NCBI RefSeq assembly: GCF_014644455.1
Contig: NZ_BMKS01000002.1
Location: forward strand, 124,001 to 188,000
Length of the DNA: 64,000 nucleotides
Direction of reading: 5' to 3'
Origin: Caldovatus sediminis
GTDB taxonomy: Bacteria; Pseudomonadota; Alphaproteobacteria; Acetobacterales; Acetobacteraceae
The notes beneath the pieces are model-generated. The model did no database searches. It saw only the letters and a program-made list of their open reading frames with translations, and was not told the origin of the DNA. Below are positions 7,845 through 16,634 of the stretch, piece by piece. The stretch's first letter is position 1, and each line of letters opens with the position of its first letter. Position numbers and translations under genes: made by a program.

Positions 7845-8451
7845 AGCAGATCACGGACGGCCGGGAACAGCCGGGAGCGTGAATCGGCTCGGCAGACAAC
7901 GAGCGGGAGCCGTTTTCGTTCGGCCGGCCCCCGGAGGATGGAGACCCGCCTCATGAAATCCTGACCGAACGGAGGCAGGGAAAGCCGGTCGGAGATGCGA
8001 TGCCTCCCGGCTCTGCGGGTATGCGGTTCCGGGCGTCGCAGCCGCCGTTGGTGATGGCGTCGGGGTCGCGGAACGGCAGGGGGACAGGAACCGCTCCCGA
8101 GCCGGGGCCGGAGGCGCCCGGCCGGGTCCAAAGCGGGGTGTGGGGCGGCCCGGCCTTGCCTTCTGCCGGCGCAGGTTCGGCGGCTCCGCCGCCGCGGCGC
8201 CGCGTCTGCCGGTCCGTTCCGGCGGCCCGCGCCGCGGCCTCCCGGCCCATCCCGTCCAGCACATCGGCCAAGCGAGCAGCCGCCCCGCAACCCGGCGGTT
8301 CGCCTTCCGCCTCGCAGGCGGCGCATTCCCGCCGCCTCGACATCCGCCCGGATCAGCACCACCGCGCCCGCGCATCGGCCGCCAGGCTTCCGGGCGTTTC
8401 ATCAGGCGAGCAGCAGCGTGTCCCGGCATGGTTCACGCGGATGACGCGCCC
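7845..8451. other. 607-base gap with no intact gene
   Basis: Only a broken transposase fragment is recognised here (separate entry, 8125-8362). The remaining reading frames on both strands look like shadows: Arg/Pro/Ala-rich with no family likeness and no good ribosome site. Confidence 0.6.
8125..8362 (-). pseudogene. IS630-family transposase, N-terminal fragment with frameshifts
   Basis: Three minus-strand frames together rebuild the N-terminal helix-turn-helix of an IS630 transposase. One frame gives VLIRADVEAAGMRRLR, the next KANRRVAGRLLA, the third LADVLDGMGREAAARAAGTDRQT, and the second again gives RPGRPTPRF. In intact members these lie in this order (an ARRLLALANVLDGMSREEAARAAGMDRQT-like stretch, then a PGRP linker). 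At least three frame changes are needed, and the catalytic DDE half is absent. It is a dead relic. No terminal inverted repeats or TA duplication could be assigned. Confidence 0.7.
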
Positions 8452-9204
8452 TCAGCCCGCCTCGAAGCGCACCCGCACCCGTCCGAGCGTACCGAAACCC
8501 GCGCGCAGGGCGAGGCCGGGCTGCGGCGCCAGGGGCGGCGCGGTCAGGCCGGCGGCGACCAGCAGCGCGCCCGCCGGCAGTCCGCCGAGCCGCCGCGCCG
8601 CCGCCGCCACGGGACGGAGCGCGGCATGCAGGTCCACGGGCACCGCGCCGGCACCGCGCCGGCGCCGCTCCCCCGCCGGGCCGAGCGTGACCGGGATCGG
8701 CGCGACGGGCGGCGAGGCGAAGGCGCGTCCGACCACGAGAAAGCCGAGCCCGCCGAGATCCGCCGCCACCAGCGCCGGCGTCTCCGGCGGCTCGCGGAAC
8801 CGGCTGGCGGCGATGTCGATCGCCGGGTGCAGCGCCGCGAACGCCGGCGGCTCTTTGTCCTCCGTCCCGCCCGGCAGGTCGCGGCCGAGTACCGCCACCA
8901 CCGCGGCGGAGACGGCGCCGTGGCGCAGCGCCGGCAGGGCGATGGCGGCGTTGTCCGGCAGCAGGCGGCCCTCGATCACGGGGCCGGCGAGCGACCGCGC
9001 GGCGCCGCCCTCGCCCGGCCCTGGCGCCAGCCGCAGCCCGCAGGCAGCGAGTCCCAGCTCCTCGAGCACGGCGAGCGCGACGCGCTCCCCCTCCCCGACC
9101 GAGCCGGGGGCGAGCTCCGGCGACAGGGGCGCGAGCGGATGCCCCGTTTCCACCGCCTCGGCCAGCCAGCGCGCCGCGTCCTCCGGACGCCAGTCCTGCC
9201 GCAC
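8452..9204 (-). CDS. 2-keto-4-pentenoate hydratase-like protein (MhpD family)
   Basis: A 250-residue member of the 2-oxopent-4-enoate hydratase / fumarylacetoacetase-like fold. Landmarks are the N-terminal VGEGERVALAVLEELG, GRLLPDNAAIALPALRHGAVSAAVVAVLGRDLPG, FAALHPAIDIAASRF and a C-terminal PAGALLVAAGLTAPP (family GxxVLTGS-like end). The family hydrates or decarboxylates 2-keto acids from aromatic ring-cleavage routes; divergent members like this one have unknown substrates. The GTG at 9204 has GGAGGGAGA directly upstream. It lies 20 bases after the TRAP permease gene on the same strand, so it is probably the last gene of that operon. Confidence 0.68.
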   Translation of the reverse strand: MRQDWRPEDAARWLAEAVETGHPLAPLSPELAPGSVGEGERVALAVLEELGLAACGLRLAPGPGEGGAARSLAGPVIEGRLLPDNAAIALPALRHGAVSAAVVAVLGRDLPGGTEDKEPPAFAALHPAIDIAASRFREPPETPALVAADLGGLGFLVVGRAFASPPVAPIPVTLGPAGERRRRGAGAVPVDLHAALRPVAAAARRLGGLPAGALLVAAGLTAPPLAPQPGLALRAGFGTLGRVRVRFEAG

Positions 9205-9224
9205 CCGTCTCCCTCCCTCTTCGC

Positions 9225-10640
9225 TCAGTTCAGCGGCGGCAGGCTCGGCATCTCGTCGTCCACCCGGAAGCCGCCCTCGGGGATCTCCAGCACGTTCTCG
9301 CCCGCCACGCCCGGTGCGTGGTCGTAGAGGTAGGCGGGCAGCCAGGTGGCCAGCTCCGGGAAGACGTAGAGCAGCGCCATCGAGAGGATGACGATGCCGA
9401 CGAAGGGGAGGGTGCCGGCGAAGATCTGGCTCAGCCTCACCTCCGGCGGCGCGACGCCCTTCAGGTAGTAGGCCGCCATGGCCACCGGCGGCGTCAGGAA
9501 GCTGGTCTGCAGGTTCAGCGCGACGAGGACGCCGAAGAACACCGGGTCGATCCCGAAGGTCGGCAGCAGCGGCAGGAAGATCGGCACGAAGATCAGCACG
9601 ATCTCGGACCACTCCAGCGGCCAGCCGAGCAGGAAGATGATGATCTGGGTGAGGATCAGGAACGTCACCGGCGATAGGTTGAGCTGCTCGACGAAGATCT
9701 GCTCGATCACGTGGTGGCCGCCGAGGTAGCCGAAGACGGAGGTGAAGATGTAGGCGCCGACGAACAGCCAGCACACCATGGCGGTGGTGCGGGCGGTGAG
9801 GAACACGCTCTCCTTCAGCTTCTCGAAGCTCAGCGCGCGGTAGAGGGCGGCGAGCAGGACGGCGCCGAGCGCGCCCATCGCCGCCGCCTCCGAGGGGGTG
9901 GCGAGGCCGAGCAGGATCGCCCCCAGCACCGCCATGATCAGCGCCGCGAGCGGCATGAAGGAGGTGGCGAGCGCGAGCAGGACGGCGCCGAACGGCACCC
10001 GGCGCTCCTCCGGCGGCAGCCGCGGCGCCGTCGCGGGGCGCATGACCGCGAGCCCCAGCACGTAGAGCATATAGAGCAGCGCCAGCCCGATCCCCGGCAC
10101 GAACGCCGCGGCGTAGAGCCGGACCACCGACTCCCCCGCCGTCGCGCCGTAGAGGATCAGCATGATCGAGGGCGGGATCAGGATGCCGAGGCAGCCGCCC
10201 GCGCAGGTCACGCCGGCCGCGATCCTCGTGTCGTAGCCGGCGCGCAGCATGGCCGGGAAGGCGAGCAGGCCCATCAGCGTGACCACCGCACCGACGATGC
10301 CGGTCGCGGTCGCGAACAGGGCGCAGGTGGCGAGGGTGGCGATCGCGAGCGAGCCGGGCAGTCCGCCGGAGGCCAGCTGCAGGCTGCGGAACAGCCGGTC
10401 GAGGATGTTCGCCCGCTCGATCACGTAGCCCATGAAGATGAACAGCGGCACCGAGATGAGCACGTCGTTCGCCATCACCGCGTAGGTGCGCTGGACGAGC
10501 AGGTCGAAGACGCGCTCGTGCATGCTGAGGTAGCCGAAGCCGAGGCCCATCGCCATCAGCGTGAAGGCGACCGGGAAGCCGAGCAGGATGACGAAAATGA
10601 AGCTTCCCAGCATCACCATGCCGAGGACGGGGTCGCTCAC
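9225..10640 (-). CDS. dctM: TRAP transporter large permease (DctM)
   Basis: A 471-residue, strongly hydrophobic protein with about 12-13 membrane spans, the usual DctM size. Family motifs include LLGFPVAFTLMAMG, VPLFIFMGYVIERANILDRLF, CAGGCLGILIPPSIMLILYGATAGESV and LNLQTSFLTPPVAMAAYYLKG. It is the sodium-driven channel part that moves the acid delivered by the DctP protein. A GTG start overlaps the dctQ stop by four bases (GTGA). The C-terminal tail of about 40 hydrophilic residues is longer than in many members. Confidence 0.93.
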   Translation of the reverse strand: MSDPVLGMVMLGSFIFVILLGFPVAFTLMAMGLGFGYLSMHERVFDLLVQRTYAVMANDVLISVPLFIFMGYVIERANILDRLFRSLQLASGGLPGSLAIATLATCALFATATGIVGAVVTLMGLLAFPAMLRAGYDTRIAAGVTCAGGCLGILIPPSIMLILYGATAGESVVRLYAAAFVPGIGLALLYMLYVLGLAVMRPATAPRLPPEERRVPFGAVLLALATSFMPLAALIMAVLGAILLGLATPSEAAAMGALGAVLLAALYRALSFEKLKESVFLTARTTAMVCWLFVGAYIFTSVFGYLGGHHVIEQIFVEQLNLSPVTFLILTQIIIFLLGWPLEWSEIVLIFVPIFLPLLPTFGIDPVFFGVLVALNLQTSFLTPPVAMAAYYLKGVAPPEVRLSQIFAGTLPFVGIVILSMALLYVFPELATWLPAYLYDHAPGVAGENVLEIPEGGFRVDDEMPSLPPLN

Positions 10641-11233
10641 GGCTGCGCATCCCCCTCGGCGCGCAGCATGGCGGCGCGCTTCACGGCAAGGGCTTCCATC
10701 TCCTCGACGTCGGAGAGCTTGGGCGGCCACTGGCCCCGCCCGAGGCAGATCGCGCACCGCGCCGCCTCGGCCGCGCCCTGCAGCAGCATCAGCACGCCGA
10801 CGGCGGGAATGACGAACTTGAGGGGCCAGATGATCGGACCCTCCGGGCTGAAGGCGGAGCGCTCGTTCTGCCAGTAGGACTGGATGAAGAAGTCCCAGCC
10901 GTAGCGGACCAGCGCCAGCATGGCCGGGAAGAAGAAGAGGAGGTAGAGGGCGAGGTCGAGGGCGGCCTGCCGCCGCGGCGGCATGAGGCGGTAGAGGAAG
11001 TCCGCCCGCACGTGTCCCCCGCGCGAGAGGGTGTAGGCGCCGGCGCACATGAACAGCGTGCCGTACAGCATGTACGACACGTCGAAGGCCCAGGCCGTGG
11101 GCGCGCGGAACAGGTAGCGCGCGAAGACCTCGTAGCAGATCGCGCCGGTGAGCACGACGATCAGCCAGGCGAACAGCTTGCCGACGGAGGCGCTGATCCT
11201 GTCCACGGTCAGCAGCAGCGGCTGCAGGCGCAT
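10637..11233 (-). CDS. dctQ: TRAP transporter small permease (DctQ)
   Basis: A 198-residue membrane protein with four predicted spans (around residues 20-40, 52-70, 90-110 and 134-155) and the DctQ signature FARYLFRAPTAWAFDVSYMLYG. It forms the membrane unit with DctM. The C-terminal 35 residues are charged and cytoplasmic. The gene stands between the binding protein gene (82 bases upstream) and dctM (four-base overlap). Confidence 0.9.
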   Translation of the reverse strand: MRLQPLLLTVDRISASVGKLFAWLIVVLTGAICYEVFARYLFRAPTAWAFDVSYMLYGTLFMCAGAYTLSRGGHVRADFLYRLMPPRRQAALDLALYLLFFFPAMLALVRYGWDFFIQSYWQNERSAFSPEGPIIWPLKFVIPAVGVLMLLQGAAEAARCAICLGRGQWPPKLSDVEEMEALAVKRAAMLRAEGDAQP

Positions 11234-11315
11234 GCGGGGCGGGCCTCTCGGGCCGGATGGACACGGCAGCGCCCGCCCCGGACCGGCGGGGCGGGCGCCC
11301 TCCGCGCCGGGCGGC

Positions 11316-12437
11316 TCAGCCCTGGCGCGCGAAGAAGTGGTTGTAGGCCAGCGCCGGGCTGGCGCTGAAGCGCAGGTAGAAGGCGCCGACGCGGCGGCAC
11401 CATTCGCGCTGGCTGTCGCAGACCTTCTTGAAGAACGGCTCGCTCTCCAGGTTGCGCACCACCTGGTCCCAGGCGCGGAGCTGCGCCTCGAGGATCGGCC
11501 GCGGCGTGGTGTGCACCTGCACGCCCTGGCGCTGCACCATCTCCTGCAGGTCCTTCGAGTAGCGGTCCTGCTGCTTCCAGGACATGTCGGCCGAGGCGGC
11601 CTCCGCCGCGATCCGGAGGATCGCCTGCAGCTCCTCCGGCAGGCTCTCGTAGCGGGTCTTGTTGAACAGGATCTCGAAGGTCTCGGTGTTCTGGTGGTAG
11701 CTTTGGATCATGTAGATCTTGGCCACGTCCGGGAAGCCGAGCACGCGGTCCGAGGAGGGATTGTTGAACTCCGCCCCGTCGATCACCCCGCGCTCGAGCG
11801 CCGGCACGATCTCGCCGCCCGGCAGCGCCGTGACCGCGGCGCCGAGCACGTTGAACAGGTCGGTCGCGAGGCCGACCGTGCGGAACTTCAGGCCGCGCAG
11901 CTGCTCGACCCTCTCGATGCGGGTCTTGAACCAGCCGAGCGGCTGGGTCGGCATCGGCCCGGTCTGGAAGCCGACCACGTTGACGCGGAGGACCTCGCCG
12001 ATCAGCTCGTTGTAGAGCTCGCGCCCGCCGCCGTAGTGGAACCAGCCGAGGTACTGGTGCGCGTCGCCGAACCAGGCCGGCGGCGTGCCGAACAGGCTGA
12101 ACGCCTTGTGCTTCCCGAACCAGTAGGCGGAGACGCCGTGGCCGCCGTCGAGCGTCCCGGCCGAGACCGCGTCGAGGAGCTGGAAGGCGCCGACCACGGC
12201 GCCGGCCGGCAGCAGCTCGAGGCGCAGCCGCCCGCCCGCCATCTGGTTCACGCGGCTCACGTAGTCCTGCGCGAACTCGTGGAAGATGTCCCGCTGCGGC
12301 CAGGTGGACTGGAAGCGCAGCGTCGTCGTCTGCGCCCGGCTCACATTCGGCTTCGCGAGCACGGCCGCGCCGACCGCGCTGACGGCGGCGGCCCGCAGCA
12401 GCCCGCGACGCCCGGGGGTTGCGTTCTTGTCAGCCAT
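11316..12437 (-). CDS. dctP: TRAP transporter substrate-binding protein (DctP)
   Basis: A 373-residue periplasmic receptor. The signal GRRGLLRAAAVSAVGAAVLAK (twin Arg at 10-11) suggests Tat export, cut near SRAQTTTLR. The mature part has the DctP layout: FQSTWPQRDIFHEFAQDYVSRV, LDAVSAGTLDGGHG, GLKFRTVGLATDLFNVLGA and GVIDGAEFNNPSSD. It resembles the receptors of 2-keto acids and related monocarboxylates; the AEFNNPSSD stretch stands where the family's ligand-contact segment lies. GGGAGAGGA precedes the ATG. Expression may be controlled through the inverted repeat 51 bases upstream. Confidence 0.92.
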   Translation of the reverse strand: MADKNATPGRRGLLRAAAVSAVGAAVLAKPNVSRAQTTTLRFQSTWPQRDIFHEFAQDYVSRVNQMAGGRLRLELLPAGAVVGAFQLLDAVSAGTLDGGHGVSAYWFGKHKAFSLFGTPPAWFGDAHQYLGWFHYGGGRELYNELIGEVLRVNVVGFQTGPMPTQPLGWFKTRIERVEQLRGLKFRTVGLATDLFNVLGAAVTALPGGEIVPALERGVIDGAEFNNPSSDRVLGFPDVAKIYMIQSYHQNTETFEILFNKTRYESLPEELQAILRIAAEAASADMSWKQQDRYSKDLQEMVQRQGVQVHTTPRPILEAQLRAWDQVVRNLESEPFFKKVCDSQREWCRRVGAFYLRFSASPALAYNHFFARQG

Positions 12438-12487
12438 TCGCGTCCTCTCCCATCCCGGCAAAGGAAACGGGCACCATCGGCGGCCCG

Positions 12488-12506
12488 TGCGCCAAAGACT
12501 GGCGCA
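12488..12506 (-). promoter_or_regulatory. Inverted repeat upstream of dctP (candidate operator)
   Basis: TGCGCCA, five spacer bases AAGAC, and TGGCGCA: perfect 7-base arms, 51 bases before the dctP start. Size and position fit a repressor or activator site. No regulator gene for the TRAP genes lies next to them. Confidence 0.45.
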
Positions 12507-12592
12507 AGCTGCCGTATCGGAGATCGCGGGAAAAAACAACATGAAGACCGCCTCGGCCGCGGGCGCCGCCGGGCCGGCCGCGGGCGCCGGCA

Positions 12593-12610
12593 GCCCGCCG
12601 GCCGGCGGGC
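12593..12610 (-). terminator. 18-base perfect palindrome after the fpr stop
   Basis: GCCCGCCGGCCGGCGGGC is fully self-complementary and abuts the stop codon of the ferredoxin-NADP reductase gene. It could form a hairpin ending transcription of fpr, but no T tract follows. Confidence 0.35.
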
Positions 12611-13447
12611 CTACTTCTCCACGAAGGCGCGCTCGATCACGTAGTGCCCCGGCGCACTGCCCGAGCCCTCGACGAAGCCCTGTCCCTCCAGGAGGCCGCG
12701 CGCGTCGGCGAGCAGCGCCGGGCTGCCGCAGAGCATCACCCGGTCCTCCTCGATCCGGAAGGGCGGCAGGCCGAGGTCCGCGAACAGCCTGCCGGAGCGG
12801 ATCAGGTCGGTGATCCGCCCCCGGGTGTGGAAGGCCTCCCGCGTCACCGAGGGGTAGTAGAGCAGCTTCTCGCGCACCATCCCGCCGAGGAACTCGTGCT
12901 GCGGCAGCTCGCGCGTGAGGTAATCGTGGTAGGCGAGCTCGGCGACCTCGCGCACCGTGTGGGTCAGCACCACCCGCTCGAAGCGGTCGTAGACCTCCGG
13001 CTCCTTCACCAGGCTCATGAACGGGGCGAGGCCGGTGCCGGTGCCGAGCATCCAGAGCGTCCGGCCGGGCAGCAGGTTGTCCACGACCAGCGTGCCGGTG
13101 GCCTTGCGCCCGACCAGCACCTCGTCGCCCGGCCGGATGTGCTGCAGGCGCGAGGTGAGGGGGCCGTTGGGCACCTTGATCGAGAGGAACTCGAGGTGCT
13201 CCTCGTAGGGCGCGCTGACCATGGAGTAGGCGCGCAGCAGCGGCCTGCCCTCGACCATCAGGCCGATCATGGCGAACTGGCCGGCCTGGAAGCGGAAGGC
13301 GGGGTCGCGGGTGCAGGTGAAGGAGAACAGCGACTCCGTCCAGTGATGGACCGTCAGCACCCGCTCCCGGAACAGCGCGGCCGGGGGGGGCGCGGCCGGC
13401 TGGGCGATGCGGGCGGTGGCGGCGGTGGCGGCGGCGGGGCTGGTCAT
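12611..13447 (-). CDS. fpr: Ferredoxin-NADP+ reductase
   Basis: A 278-residue FNR of the bacterial single-domain type. Residues 25-125 form the FAD barrel (RAYSMVSAPYEEHLEF is the RxYS FAD motif), followed by the NADP-binding half: MLGTGTGLAPFMSLV, VVLTHTVREVAELAY and RVMLCGSPALL. The C-terminus HYVIERAFVEK matches the family's conserved Val-Glu-Lys end that stacks on FAD. It exchanges electrons between NADPH and ferredoxin or flavodoxin, often for oxidative stress or for oxygenases. The first 25 residues are Ala/Pro-rich and not conserved, so the true start may be slightly downstream. Confidence 0.92.
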   Translation of the reverse strand: MTSPAAATAATARIAQPAAPPPAALFRERVLTVHHWTESLFSFTCTRDPAFRFQAGQFAMIGLMVEGRPLLRAYSMVSAPYEEHLEFLSIKVPNGPLTSRLQHIRPGDEVLVGRKATGTLVVDNLLPGRTLWMLGTGTGLAPFMSLVKEPEVYDRFERVVLTHTVREVAELAYHDYLTRELPQHEFLGGMVREKLLYYPSVTREAFHTRGRITDLIRSGRLFADLGLPPFRIEEDRVMLCGSPALLADARGLLEGQGFVEGSGSAPGHYVIERAFVEK

Positions 13448-13649
13448 GGCGCCCGCATATGCTGCGGCGCGCAAGCCGGCGCAACCGCGGAGTTGGCGGC
13501 GGCGCCCCGGGTCCGGCGCATGCTGTGTCCGCCGGGCCGGCCGGCGCCGGGCCCGGGGCGCCGCGGCAACGCGGGCGCGCCCCGCATGCGCTGGCATTCG
13601 GCGCTGCCCCGGTCCATCGTTGCGCGCCAGAGTTTCGGAGCCCGGCGCG

Positions 13650-14333
13650 ATGACCACCTCTCCCGACCTTCCCCTCGGCGAGCCAGTGGACCCCACCCCG
13701 CGTCCGCTGCCGGCGCGCGTCCCCCACCACGGCGCGAGCGTGACGCTGGAGCCGCTCGGCCTCGCCCATCTCGACGAGCTTTGGCAGGCCGCGCAGGGCG
13801 CCGACGCGAGCTGGACCTATCTCGGCTACGGCCCGTTCGCGACCAAGGCGGCGTTCCGCGCCCACCTCGCCGCCTTCTCCACCCAGCACGACCCGATGGC
13901 CTGGGCCGTCCGCCCGCACGCGACCGGCACCGCGGACGGCTGGCTCACGCTGATGGACATCCAGCCCGCCAACGCCGCGATCGAGATCGGGAACATCTGG
14001 TTCCCGCCGCGGCTGCAGCGCACCCGCGCGGCGACCGAGGCGATGTTCATCCTGATGCGCCACGCCATGGACGAGCTCGGCTACCGGCGCCTGCTGTGGA
14101 AGTGCAACGCGCTGAACGCGCCCTCCCGCCGCGCCGCGGACCGGCTGGGCTTCATCTACGAGGGCACGCTGCGCGCCCACCTGGTGGTCAAGGGCCGGCG
14201 CCGGGACACCGCGATGTTCTCGATCCTGGCGGACGAGTGGCCGGCGCGGCGCGACGCCATCCTCGCCTGGCTCGACGACTCCAACTTCGACGCCTCGGGC
14301 CGCGCGCTCCGACCCCTGGCGCGCCGGGGGTGA
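13650..14333 (+). CDS. GNAT acetyltransferase, RimJ/RimL type
   Basis: A 227-residue acetyltransferase of the RimL-like group, with PHHGASVTLEPLGLAHLDELWQAA at the start, the beta-strand EIGNIWFPPRLQRTRAATEAMFILMRHAMDELGYRRLLWKCN in the centre (broken here by the acetyl-CoA loop QRTRAA) and NAPSRRAADRLGFIYEGTLR at the end. The family includes ribosomal-protein and small-molecule N-acetyltransferases, and the target cannot be predicted. It is divergent from fpr. No strong ribosome site precedes ATG 13650. Confidence 0.82.
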   Translation: MTTSPDLPLGEPVDPTPRPLPARVPHHGASVTLEPLGLAHLDELWQAAQGADASWTYLGYGPFATKAAFRAHLAAFSTQHDPMAWAVRPHATGTADGWLTLMDIQPANAAIEIGNIWFPPRLQRTRAATEAMFILMRHAMDELGYRRLLWKCNALNAPSRRAADRLGFIYEGTLRAHLVVKGRRRDTAMFSILADEWPARRDAILAWLDDSNFDASGRALRPLARRG

Positions 14334-14346
14334 GGCAGGTCGCCGC

Positions 14347-14604
14347 TCACCGCGCCGCGGCGCCGGCGCCCCGGCCGCCGCGCATGTAGTGCCTCTCGGG
14401 GCGGTAGCGCGCCTGGCGGACGGCGCGCCGCACCCGTTCCAGGATGGCCCGGGCGAGGGATGCGGGGCCCGGCAGGGGCCATGCGCGGCTCCGCGCCGAT
14501 CCAGGAGGCCAGTCGGCGGCGATCGGGCCGGGGATCGGCCCTGCCGCCCTCCCGCAGGAATCGCGGCCGGCGGCAGCGAAGCGAAGGATGGGGCGGCGGC
14601 GCAT
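14347..14604 (-). CDS. Small hypothetical protein (85 residues)
   Basis: The frame begins with ATG preceded by GGAGGG at good spacing, which is why it is kept. The protein is Arg/Ala/Pro-rich; the C-terminal half (ARAILERVRRAVRQARYRPERHYMRGG) could form a basic amphipathic helix. No family is recognised. It fills most of a 505-base gap, divergent from the amidase and convergent with the acetyltransferase before it. Base composition matches the surroundings, so chance coding remains possible. Confidence 0.35.
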   Translation of the reverse strand: MRRRPILRFAAAGRDSCGRAAGPIPGPIAADWPPGSARSRAWPLPGPASLARAILERVRRAVRQARYRPERHYMRGGRGAGAAAR

Positions 14605-14838
14605 CGCGGGGCTCCCTCCGGTCGGCCCGCGCGCCTCGCGCTTCCGGGCCCGGCGCGAGCCTATCCGCCGTGCGTTGCCAGACGGTTTCGCGCGGACGGG
14701 CAAGCGGTTTCCTCCGTTTCGCGCAGGTGTCGCCCGTCGCGGCGCCACGGTCGGGACGGGCGTTGTCTTCGCCTCCCGACTCGCGCAACGTTGCGGCCCG
14801 CCCGCCGGACCGCCCGCCACCCGGAGGATCGACGCCCC

Positions 14839-16026
14839 ATGATCGCAGACGCCTTCGGAGCCTTCCTGCCGGGCCCGCCCGTCGAGATCGCCGGCGCCGC
14901 CGGTGGCCCGCTCGCCGGACTCACCTTCGCCGTGAAGGACCTCTACGACGTCGCCGGCCAGGTCACCGGCTACGGCAACCCGGACTGGGCCCGCACCCAT
15001 CCGCCGGCGGCCGGGCACGCCACCGTGGTGCGCCAGCTCCTCGACGCCGGGGCCGACCTCCGCGGCAAGACCAAGACGGTCGAGCTGGCCTACGGCATGA
15101 CCGGGGAGAACGTCTGGTACGGCACGCCGGTCAACCCGGCGGCGCCGGACCGCTTCCCCGGCGGCTCCTCCTGCGGCTCGGCCGTGGCGGTGGCGGCGGG
15201 CCTCGTGGACCTGGCGATGGGCTCGGACACCGCGGGTTCGGTGCGCATCCCGGCGAGCTACTGCGGCGTCTACGGCATCCGACCCACCTGGGGGGCGGTG
15301 AGCCTGGTCGGCGCCTGCCCCCTCGCGCCGAGCTACGACACCGCCGGCTGGTTCGCCGCCCGCGCCTCGGTCCTGCGCCGCGCCGGCGAGGTGCTGCTGC
15401 CGCCCGGTCCCGAGGCCGCGCTCGGCCCGCTGCTGAAGGTGCAGGAGGCCTGGGTGAACGCGCTGCCGGCCACCGCCGCCGCGCTCGCCCCGGCGCTGTC
15501 GGCGGCGGAGCGCGTCCTTGGCCCCGCGCTCGCGGTCAAGGTCGCGCCGGAGGGGCTCGATGCCTTCTACGAGGCCTACCGCTGCTCCATGGCGGAGGAG
15601 GCCTGGACCACCCTCGGCCCCTGGATCACGGCGACCGAGCCGCGGCTCGGCCCCGGCGTCGCCGAGCGCTTCGCCCTGGCGCGGGCGATGGACCCGGCGA
15701 AGGCGGCCGCTGGCCGCGCCTTCCGCCGCGTGGCGCAGGCGCGGCTGCAGTCGCTCCTCGCCGGCGGCGCGGTGCTGGTCTATCCGACCTCGCCCATTCC
15801 CGCGCCGAGGCTCGGCATCGGACTGCCGGAGCAGAACGCGGTGCGCGAGCGGACCATCGGCGTGACCGCGATCGCCGGCCTCGCCGGCCTGTGCGAGGTG
15901 ACGCTGCCCGCGGGCCGGGCGGAGGGCGCGCCGGTCGGGCTGTCCCTCACCGCGGCGCCGGGCCGCGACCGTGCGCTGCTCGCCCTGGCGGAGCGCGTGG
16001 CGGAGGCGCTCGGCCTGCCGGTCTGA
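14839..16026 (+). CDS. Amidase (amidase-signature family)
   Basis: A 395-residue hydrolase with the Ser-cisSer-Lys triad visible as Lys33 (FAVKDLYDV), Ser110 (GGSSCGSA) and Ser134 (DTAGSVRIPAS). Such enzymes hydrolyse amides, including acylated amines, indoleacetamide-like compounds or, as GatA, transfer ammonia; the short length and lack of GatB/GatC neighbours argue against GatA. CCGGAGGATC stands 11 bases before the ATG. It is probably transcribed with the downstream acetyltransferase (74-base gap). Confidence 0.88.
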   Translation: MIADAFGAFLPGPPVEIAGAAGGPLAGLTFAVKDLYDVAGQVTGYGNPDWARTHPPAAGHATVVRQLLDAGADLRGKTKTVELAYGMTGENVWYGTPVNPAAPDRFPGGSSCGSAVAVAAGLVDLAMGSDTAGSVRIPASYCGVYGIRPTWGAVSLVGACPLAPSYDTAGWFAARASVLRRAGEVLLPPGPEAALGPLLKVQEAWVNALPATAAALAPALSAAERVLGPALAVKVAPEGLDAFYEAYRCSMAEEAWTTLGPWITATEPRLGPGVAERFALARAMDPAKAAAGRAFRRVAQARLQSLLAGGAVLVYPTSPIPAPRLGIGLPEQNAVRERTIGVTAIAGLAGLCEVTLPAGRAEGAPVGLSLTAAPGRDRALLALAERVAEALGLPV

Positions 16027-16100
16027 GGCGCGGCGCGCCGCGCTGCTTGCCGCGGCGTCGCGCCCGCCCTAAGCGGGGCGCAGCAGGAGCCCGCCGATCC

Positions 16101-16634
16101 ATGCGCATCCGCGACGCGAACGCCGCCGCGCCCGGCGACATCGCCGCCATCACCGCGATCTACGCCCACCACGTCCGCACCGGCACCGGCACCTTCGAGG
16201 AGGCGGAGCCCGATGCCGCGGAGATGGCCGCGCGCCTCGCCCGCGTGCAGGGCGCGGGCTGCGCCTGGCTGGTCGCCGAGAACGAGGCCGGCGAGGTGGT
16301 CGGCTTCGCCTACTACACCCGGATCCGCGACCGCTCCGCCTACCGCTTCACCGCCGAGGACTCGGTCTATGTGCGCGAGGACCAGCGCGGCCAGGGGGTG
16401 GGCAAGGCGCTGGTCGCGGCGCTGATCGAGCGCGCCGAGGCGCAGGGCTTCCGCCAGATGGTCGCGGTGATCGGCGATTCGGAGAATGCGGGCTCGATCG
16501 GGCTGCACCTCTCGCTCGGCTTCCGCCGCGTCGGGGTGCTGAGGTCGGCCGGGCTGAAGTTCGGCCGCTGGCTCGACGTGGTGTACATGCAGCGGCCGCT
16601 CGGCGCCGGGGACCGGACGCTGCCGCCGGAGTGA
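16101..16634 (+). CDS. GNAT acetyltransferase, phosphinothricin-acetyltransferase type
   Basis: A 177-residue protein of the PAT/BAR group: an N-terminal IAAITAIYAHHVRTGTGTFEE, the acetyl-CoA loop VYVREDQRGQGVGKALVAAL (about 94-113), then VAVIGDSENAGSIGLHLSLGFRRVG and a terminal KFGRWLDVVYMQRPLG. These features are the standard layout of L-amino acid N-acyltransferases such as MnaT (acting on methionine sulfone or sulfoximine). A detoxification role is likely, but the true substrate is unknown. Confidence 0.87.
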   Translation: MRIRDANAAAPGDIAAITAIYAHHVRTGTGTFEEAEPDAAEMAARLARVQGAGCAWLVAENEAGEVVGFAYYTRIRDRSAYRFTAEDSVYVREDQRGQGVGKALVAALIERAEAQGFRQMVAVIGDSENAGSIGLHLSLGFRRVGVLRSAGLKFGRWLDVVYMQRPLGAGDRTLPPE

